Assembly: GCA_025758045.1 (NCBI GenBank)
Contig: CP107208.1
Coordinates: 1,860,001 to 1,924,000 of the forward strand
Reading direction: 5' to 3'
DNA length: 64,000 bases
Source of the DNA: Oscillospiraceae bacterium
GTDB taxonomy: Bacteria; Bacillota; Clostridia; Oscillospirales; Ruminococcaceae
Position 1 is the first letter of the stretch. Each line of letters begins with the position of its first letter. The position numbers and the translations under genes were made by a program. Shown in pieces: positions 59,161 through 64,000 of this stretch. The notes under the pieces are model-generated. The model searched no databases and was not told the DNA's origin. It saw only the letters and a list, made by a program, of their open reading frames with translations.

Positions 59161-61323
59161 ATGTCTGATTATGCACAGCAGCTTGCTGCCGAATTGAATC
59201 TTTCTGCTAAAAATGTCCAGGGTGCGATCGACCTGATCGACCAGGGCAATACTATCCCGTTTATCGCCCGCTACCGCAAGGAGGTCACCGGCTCGATGGA
59301 CGACCAGGTGCTGCGTGACCTGGGTGACCGCCTGGAATACCTGCGCGGCCTGGATAAGCGCAAGGAGGAGGTCACTTCCTCCATCACCGAGCAGGGCGCC
59401 ATGACCCCCGAACTGACTGCCGCCCTCTCCAAGGCCAAGACGCTGGCCGAGGTCGAGGACCTTTACCGCCCCTACAAGCCCAAGCGCAAGACCCGCGCCA
59501 GCATCGCCAAGGCTCGCGGGCTGCAACCCCTGGCCGATGCGCTGCTCAAGCAGGACGCTGCCTTTGACCCCAACGCTGCAGCGGCGGACTATATCAACGA
59601 GGAAGTCCCCGATGCCGCCGCTGCGCTGGCCGGTGCCAAGGACATCATCGCCGAGGCTGTTTCTGACGATGCCGCCTGCCGCGCCGAATTGCGTCGCTAC
59701 TACCGCGCCTTCGGCCGCATCACCAGCGTCAAGGCCAAGGATGAGGACAGCGTCTACGCTCAGTATTACGACTACGCCGAGCCGCTGAACAAGATTCCCG
59801 GTCACCGCGTGCTGGCCCTGGACCGCGGCGAGCGGGAAGGCTTTTTGAAAGTCAGTATTCAGGTGGATGCCGAGCGTGCCGGGGGCATCGTGGCCTGGAT
59901 GTTCGCCCGCAAAAAGACCGGCGGTGCCAGCGCCCAGCTGGTGGAAGAAGCCGCTCTGGATGCCTACAGCCGCCTGATCCACCCCAGCCTGGAAAACGAA
60001 CTGCGGGGTGAACTTTCGGACGCCGCTGCTGAGGGTGCCATCCATGTCTTTGGCGACAACCTGCGCCAGTTGCTGCTCCAGCCGCCCATCCGCGGCAAAA
60101 CCGTCATGGGTCTGGACCCCGGCTACCGCATGGGCTGCAAGGTGGCCGTCGTCGACCCCACCGGCAAGGTGCTGGATACCAACGTGGTATACCCTGTGCC
60201 GGAGTTCAAGCGCGTTGACCAGGCAAAAAAGACCATCAAATCGATGGTTCTCAAAAACGGCGTTGAGGTCATGGCCATCGGCAACGGCACCGCCGGCCAC
60301 GAGACCGAGGAATTCGCCGCCCAGGTCATCCGGGAACTGGACGACGAGAAAAATCTGCACTTGCAGTACATGGTCGTCAGCGAGGCAGGCGCGTCGGTCT
60401 ACTCTGCCAGCAAGCTGGCTGCCGAGGAGTTCCCCCAGTACGATGTCAACCTGCGCAGTGCGGTGTCTATCGCTCGCCGTTTGCAGGACCCGCTGGCCGA
60501 GCTGGTCAAAATCGACCCCAAGGCAGTCGGCGTGGGCCAGTACCAGCACGATATGCCCCAAAAGCGCCTGAACGAGACGCTGGACGGCGTGGTGGAGGAC
60601 TGTGTTAACTCGGTGGGCGTTGACCTGAACACCGCCAGTGCGCCGCTGCTGCGCCGTGTGGCGGGCGTCAGCGCTGCCACGGCCAAAAATATCGTCGCCT
60701 GGCGTGAGGAGGAGGGGGCTTTCACCTCCCGTGCCCAGCTGAAAAAGGTCAAGGGCCTCGGCCCCAAAGCCTATGAGCAGTGCGCGGGCTTCCTGCGCCT
60801 GCCCGAGGCCAAGAACCGCCTGGATGCCACCGCTGTCCACCCCGAAAGCTACCCCGCCGCCAAGGCCCTGCTGGATGCCTGCGGCTACACCACTGCCGAG
60901 ATCGGCAGCGACAAACTGGCGGGTTTGCCTGCCGCTGTCAAGGCTAAGGGCACCAAGAACCTGTGTGAGACGCTGGGCATTGGCGAGCCGACGCTGAACG
61001 ACATCGTGGCCGAGCTGTGTAAGCCGGGCCGCGACGTACGCGACAGCCTGCCCAAGCCCCTGCTGCGCAGCGATGTCATGAGCCTGGAAGATCTCAAGCC
61101 CGGCATGGAGCTGACCGGCACCGTGCGCAATGTCATCGACTTCGGTGCGTTCGTTGATTTGGGCGTGCACCAGGACGGCCTTGTGCATGTCTCCCAGATC
61201 AGCGATAAGTTCATCAAGCATCCCAGCGAGGTGCTGAAGGTGGGCGATATTGTCAGAGTGAAGGTTTTAAACGTGGATACCGCCAAAAAGCGCATTGCCC
61301 TGACGATGAAGGGCCTGCATTGA
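59161..61323 (+). CDS. tex: Tex-family RNA-binding transcription accessory protein
   Basis: 720 residues. Domains in order: helical Tex N-terminus (NTIPFIARYRKEVTGSMDD; DLYRPYKPKRKTRA), YqgF-like nuclease fold (GLDPGYRMGCKVAVVD), tandem helix-hairpin-helix (SVGVDLNTASAPLLRRVAG), and a C-terminal S1 domain (ELTGTVRNVIDFGAFVDLGV). Tex binds nucleic acid and influences transcription and RNA decay. It stands alone and no terminator was obvious directly after it. Confidence 0.95.
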   Translation: MSDYAQQLAAELNLSAKNVQGAIDLIDQGNTIPFIARYRKEVTGSMDDQVLRDLGDRLEYLRGLDKRKEEVTSSITEQGAMTPELTAALSKAKTLAEVEDLYRPYKPKRKTRASIAKARGLQPLADALLKQDAAFDPNAAAADYINEEVPDAAAALAGAKDIIAEAVSDDAACRAELRRYYRAFGRITSVKAKDEDSVYAQYYDYAEPLNKIPGHRVLALDRGEREGFLKVSIQVDAERAGGIVAWMFARKKTGGASAQLVEEAALDAYSRLIHPSLENELRGELSDAAAEGAIHVFGDNLRQLLLQPPIRGKTVMGLDPGYRMGCKVAVVDPTGKVLDTNVVYPVPEFKRVDQAKKTIKSMVLKNGVEVMAIGNGTAGHETEEFAAQVIRELDDEKNLHLQYMVVSEAGASVYSASKLAAEEFPQYDVNLRSAVSIARRLQDPLAELVKIDPKAVGVGQYQHDMPQKRLNETLDGVVEDCVNSVGVDLNTASAPLLRRVAGVSAATAKNIVAWREEEGAFTSRAQLKKVKGLGPKAYEQCAGFLRLPEAKNRLDATAVHPESYPAAKALLDACGYTTAEIGSDKLAGLPAAVKAKGTKNLCETLGIGEPTLNDIVAELCKPGRDVRDSLPKPLLRSDVMSLEDLKPGMELTGTVRNVIDFGAFVDLGVHQDGLVHVSQISDKFIKHPSEVLKVGDIVRVKVLNVDTAKKRIALTMKGLH

Positions 61324-61722
61324 CCCTTTGCATGGAAAAGAAACTAAAAATTTGTACATCTGTTGCAATGCAGAAAAATCTGCCGCCTGTTTGTTGTGCC
61401 GAACAGCAAACAAACTGCGCAAAAATAAGCGAAAATATTGTAAAACTATAAAAGTAGATGTGTAAAAACATAAAAACCGTGTAAACATAGCGGCAAATCT
61501 GTTAAAACTGTAGCAAAGTCACCAAAACCACAAAATGAAGATTTGACGTTTCTGTGCAGGAAATGGAAAAAAGCGGCTTTGTGCATATTACACAAACCAA
61601 ACGGGAACAATTATGCTATAATGCACAATGCAAGGACGAGAGAACCGAGCTGGATACCCAGCCGGGCGCCCTTACCGCCGCGCCATGATGGGTGCGGTGG
61701 GGATTTATGTTTGGAGGTCATT
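61324..61722. other. Long AT-rich leader region before HPr-like gene
   Basis: No gene is seen. An extended -10 (TATGCTATAAT, TATAAT at 61617-61622) gives a likely promoter. The predicted 5' leader of about 95 bases contains two hairpins: CTGG/CCAG near 61650 and CCGCCGCGCC/GGGTGCGGTGG near 61675-61700. They are followed by GGAGG. No known riboswitch was recognised. Confidence 0.45.
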
Positions 61723-61947
61723 ATGATGGTGAAACAAGTCAAGGTTTCCAATTTTACTGAGGTAAAGGGGATCGTGTCTGCTGCCGCCAAGTGCTATAAC
61801 GATGTCGGAGTTCACGATATGAAGGGCAGCATTGCCGATGCCAAGAGCATCCTGGGCATGATGAGCCTGGATTACAGCCACCCCGTCAAGATCGTCTGCG
61901 AGAACGAGCACGATCTGAACAGCGTTGTCAACGCGCTGAAACAGTAA
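61723..61947 (+). CDS. HPr-like protein lacking the phosphorylatable histidine
   Basis: 74 residues (73 if ATG 61726, which has 8-base spacing from GGAGG, is used). Length and the segment AKSILGMMSLDYSHPVKI match HPr, including a serine at the Ser46 position. The GLHARPA active-site segment is replaced by EVKGIVSAAA, so His15 is absent. Like Crh of Bacillus, it could act only as a Ser-phosphorylated regulator and not carry PTS phosphate. No PTS gene adjoins. Confidence 0.8.
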   Translation: MMVKQVKVSNFTEVKGIVSAAAKCYNDVGVHDMKGSIADAKSILGMMSLDYSHPVKIVCENEHDLNSVVNALKQ

Positions 61948-61954
61948 AATAAGG

Positions 61955-61992
61955 AAAGCGCCCTCAGCCGCCAGGCTGGGGGCGTTTTTATA
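61955..61992 (+). terminator. Terminator after HPr-like gene
   Basis: AAGCGCCCTCAGCC pairs with GGCTGGGGGCGTTT across a 4-base loop, ending in TTTTTATA. Confidence 0.85.
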
Positions 61993-62087
61993 CGAAAAAT
62001 AGCATGTTAGAAAACGAGAGAAAACAAGAGCATTTGCGAGAATTCGCGAGTATGCCGGGAATAAATTAAAATTCTTGCGAAAAACCG

Positions 62088-62116
62088 TTGACTCTGCCGC
62101 CCAATTCTGCTATAAT
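62088..62116 (+). promoter_or_regulatory. Promoter of rplM-rpsI
   Basis: TTGACT (62088-62093) and TATAAT (62111-62116) with a 17-base spacer, about 87 bases before the rplM start. Confidence 0.8.
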
Positions 62117-62121
62117 CACAC

Positions 62122-62195
62122 TTGCGCGAAAAAGCGCCGCCAAGGCGCTGTTAAATACCGTTATAAGACGGACGTGTTAATTCTTCAATGGAGGT
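62122..62195 (+). ncRNA. Putative L13 leader structure
   Basis: The untranslated leader forms GCGC/GCGC hairpins and CCGTTATAAGACGG before the ribosome site. Position and size fit the L13 autoregulatory leader known upstream of rplM in Firmicutes. I could not align it to the family model. Confidence 0.4.
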
Positions 62196-62202
62196 TCCTA
62201 CT

Positions 62203-62634
62203 ATGAGCACGACTCTCGCTAAGCCCGCTGAAATGGCTGACCGCAAGTGGTATGTGATCGACGCCGCCGGCAAACCCCTCGGCCGCGTTGCTGCCAAGGC
62301 TGCTGTCATCCTGCGCGGTAAGAACAAGACCACCTTTACTCCTAACGTTGACTGTGGTGACCATGTCATCATCATCAACTGCGACCAGGCTGTCCTGACC
62401 GGCAAGAAGATGGAGAAGAAGTTCCATCGCACTCACTCCGGCTGGATCGGCGGCCTGAAGGAGACCCAGTACAAGACCCTGATGGCTGAGAACAGCGACA
62501 AGGCTATGACCTACGCTGTCAAGGGCATGGTTCCCTCTAACACCATCGGCACCAAGGCTATGACCCGCCTGCACTGCTACAAGGCTGCTGACCACGCAAA
62601 TGCTGCCCAGAAGCCCGAAGCTGTTGAGATTTAA
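62203..62634 (+). CDS. rplM: Ribosomal protein uL13
   Basis: 143 residues. WYVIDAAGKPLGRVAAKAA, GDHVIIINCDQAVLTGKK and KFHRTHSGWIGGLKE are diagnostic. ATG 62203 is 8 bases after GGAGG; the in-frame ATG at 62188 overlaps the ribosome site. It is a structural part of the 50S subunit and the first gene of the two-gene operon with rpsI, 18 bases upstream of it. Confidence 0.97.
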   Translation: MSTTLAKPAEMADRKWYVIDAAGKPLGRVAAKAAVILRGKNKTTFTPNVDCGDHVIIINCDQAVLTGKKMEKKFHRTHSGWIGGLKETQYKTLMAENSDKAMTYAVKGMVPSNTIGTKAMTRLHCYKAADHANAAQKPEAVEI

Positions 62635-62652
62635 GTAAGGAGGCAATAGAAT

Positions 62653-63051
62653 ATGTACGAGACGAAACCTTATTTCTACGGCACTGGCCGTCGTAAGCAT
62701 TCCGTTGCCCGCGTTCGCGTTTACAATGGTACCGGCAAGGTCACCATCAACGGCCGCGATATCAACGATTACTTTGGCCTCGAGACCCTGAAGCTGCTCG
62801 TCAACAGCCCCCTGGTTCTGACTGAGAACGAGGGCAAGTTTGACGTCGTTGTCAACGTTGTTGGCGGTGGCTGTGCTGGCCAGGCTGGCGCTATCCGCCA
62901 CGGCCTGTCCCGCGCCCTGCTGCAGTTCAACCCTGAGCTGCGCCCGGCTCTGAAGAAGGCTGGCTTCCTGACTCGCGATCCTCGTATGAAGGAACGTAAG
63001 AAGTACGGTCTCAAAGCAGCACGTCGCGCTCCGCAGTTCAGCAAGCGATAA
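62653..63051 (+). CDS. rpsI: Ribosomal protein uS9
   Basis: 132 residues. [38 protein letters not shown] and the basic C-terminal tail ending RRAPQFSKR, which reaches the P-site tRNA, identify S9. AAGGAGG precedes the ATG. A strong terminator follows. Confidence 0.97.
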   Translation: MYETKPYFYGTGRRKHSVARVRVYNGTGKVTINGRDINDYFGLETLKLLVNSPLVLTENEGKFDVVVNVVGGGCAGQAGAIRHGLSRALLQFNPELRPALKKAGFLTRDPRMKERKKYGLKAARRAPQFSKR

Positions 63052-63082
63052 TCGACTGCTCAGACTATATCAAAATAGTTCA

Positions 63083-63118
63083 AAAACCCCGGAAAATCAA
63101 GGTTTTCCGGGGTTTTCT
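63083..63118 (+). terminator. Terminator of rplM-rpsI
   Basis: AAAACCCCGGAAAA pairs with TTTTCCGGGGTTTT across a 6-base loop, then CTTAT. Confidence 0.9.
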
Positions 63119-63184
63119 TATACCTAAATGGGCTGATATAGTTTGACCAAATTTGGCAAAACGAGAGCCGTTTTCACCCAATTT

Positions 63185-63259
63185 TTAGTGGTTAAATATA
63201 GGACAACCGCCAAAAATGGGGTCAAAAAACGGTCTTAGTGGTTAAAAAATAGGACAACC
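63185..63259. repeat. Two direct copies of a 24-25-bp repeat
   Basis: TTAGTGGTTAAATATAGGAC with AACC follows at 63185-63208, and TTAGTGGTTAAAAAATAGGA with CAACC at 63235-63259. Two less similar TGACCAAAT-containing stretches lie around 63141 and 63340. The 63052-63380 gap has no gene. Confidence 0.6.
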
Positions 63260-63378
63260 AGAGAGCAATTTCGGGGGTATTTTTGAGGGTGATTTTGGCA
63301 CTCTCAGACACCGGATTTTTCGCTGGAGGGTTTGGCATAATCTGACCAAATCTGAACAATTAAATACGATTCTAATGC

Positions 63379-63412
63379 AGGCACTCAGTGACAAATAACT
63401 GGGTGCTTTTTT
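63379..63412 (+). terminator. Terminator-like hairpin
   Basis: GCACTCAG pairs with CTGGGTGC across a 10-base loop, followed by six T residues. Confidence 0.7.
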
Positions 63413-63881
63413 CATTTTACAAAGAGCAATGGTATCTGGAAAAGCGGAATGCCATCTGCATGACCTGCGGGCGCGTCAGCCCCTTGTCCACGCAGTCCAC
63501 CTTTGAAGATTTAGCGGTGGATTTTGAAGGAACGACAGCCGGCGGTGCGGAGCGATTCTACCGGCGCACACTGGACAAGCTTCGGCTGAAGCTGCTGGAA
63601 AGCAGTGTAGTCCATGCCGTGACGCTGAAACAGACCGAGCGCCGCAAGAAGAACAAAAAATAGCCGCCGCTGTCTACCTGTATCAGGCGGACAACGACGG
63701 TGAATGGGGTGAGCTGCGGTTTGACTTTGAGAACGGCACAGCCGAGATAGTAAAACTGGCAGATTGGGACACGATGAAGTCCAACATCTTTGCAAAAACG
63801 ACGATCCGGTACATACAGGGATTGCCGGAAGCGAGACTGCTGAAATCTGTGGCCGTGCCGTTTTGGAAAGGCAGGGCATAA
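63413..63881 (+). pseudogene. Unrecognised gene remnant, probably frameshifted
   Basis: One frame (to TAG at 63663) reads AICMTCGRVSPLSTQSTFED and ERFYRRTLDKLRLKLLESSV. It stops right after an A6 tract; a shift there opens a second frame to TAA 63881 with YLYQADNDGEWGELRFDFEN and FAKTTIRYIQGLPEARLL. Both look coding, so a single gene split by a frameshift, or two overlapping genes, is likely. The GTG at 63388 lies inside the preceding terminator and no convincing start exists. I recognise no family. Confidence 0.45.
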
Positions 63882-64000
63882 TTATCCGCAGAGCATGACC
63901 TTTGCGCAGAACAGGCCGTCCTGATAGGTAATTGTACTTACTCCACCAGATTTTTCTGCGATATGGCGGACGGACTGGATACCAACACCTTCTCCTTTTC
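63882..64000 (-). CDS. C-terminal end of GHKL-type sensor kinase (partial)
   Basis: The minus-strand frame enters at the window edge and ends at TAA 63882-63884; 38 residues are visible. KGEGVGIQSVRHIAEKSGGV and FCAKVMLCG match the last G-box and strand of AgrC/GHKL histidine kinase ATP-binding domains. Its stop lies one base beyond the stop of the convergent remnant. Confidence 0.7.
   Translation of the reverse strand, partial: KGEGVGIQSVRHIAEKSGGVSTITYQDGLFCAKVMLCG

Overview
The window looks like chromosome of a Gram-positive, high-GC Clostridia bacterium. My best guess is the Faecalibacterium/Gemmiger/Subdoligranulum branch of the Ruminococcaceae. This is inferred from gene content (short eukaryote/archaeal-type ProS, SufCBDSU operon, Bacillus-type ThiI without rhodanese, DUF1540, TraX and YfhO proteins, L13-S9 operon), strong GCC/CTG codon use and AGGAGG-type ribosome sites. 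No rRNA or marker search was possible.

Layout. 1-533: 5' part of an hcp-like gene. 581-13464: an accessory island of lower GC, bounded by a perfect 35-bp direct repeat. The right copy lies inside an intact tRNA-Leu(CAA) gene and a frameshifted tyrosine-integrase remnant sits beside it. The island carries three large hybrid sensor kinases, a lipoprotein with a solute-binding domain fused to a 5'-nucleotidase C-terminal domain, a MITE-like element and a class I cyclic-di-GMP riboswitch. 13647-20883: cysteine desulfurase-thiI-cinA, then a 1168-residue membrane protein that appears to fuse a degenerate CinA module, a degenerate class B sortase and a SpoIID domain. 20939-29202 (minus strand): housekeeping genes (degenerate Na/Ca-exchanger-like protein, proS, acpP, mfd, SH3 protein, pth, stand-alone GlmU acetyltransferase domain). 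29754-34692: sufC-B-D-S-U. 34826-40427: zinc-ribbon protein, TraX, murE, membrane-anchored XRE regulator, tRNA-Arg/His/Gln and a DUF1540 protein.

40593-51137 is an 11-gene surface-polysaccharide operon. It encodes dTDP-3-amino-sugar enzymes (FdtB-, FdtA- and GNAT-type), four GT2 transferases, a GtrII-like membrane protein, a Wzm/Wzt ABC exporter and a family 6 glycosyltransferase related to the histo-blood-group A/B enzymes. GC drops sharply in two blocks, one of them joining the Wzt cargo-recognition domain to the GT6 gene.

51181-63051: tsaD, polA, dus, yfbR, yfhO, tex, an HPr-like protein lacking the phosphorylated histidine, and rplM-rpsI. 63052-64000 is a second accessory-looking segment with short direct repeats, a broken unknown gene and the C-terminus of a GHKL kinase.

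The most unusual items are the CinA-like/sortase-like/SpoIID fusion, the tRNA-bounded sensor-kinase island with its c-di-GMP riboswitch and G11 tract, and the GT6-ending polysaccharide operon. Family assignments were made by eye from motifs.
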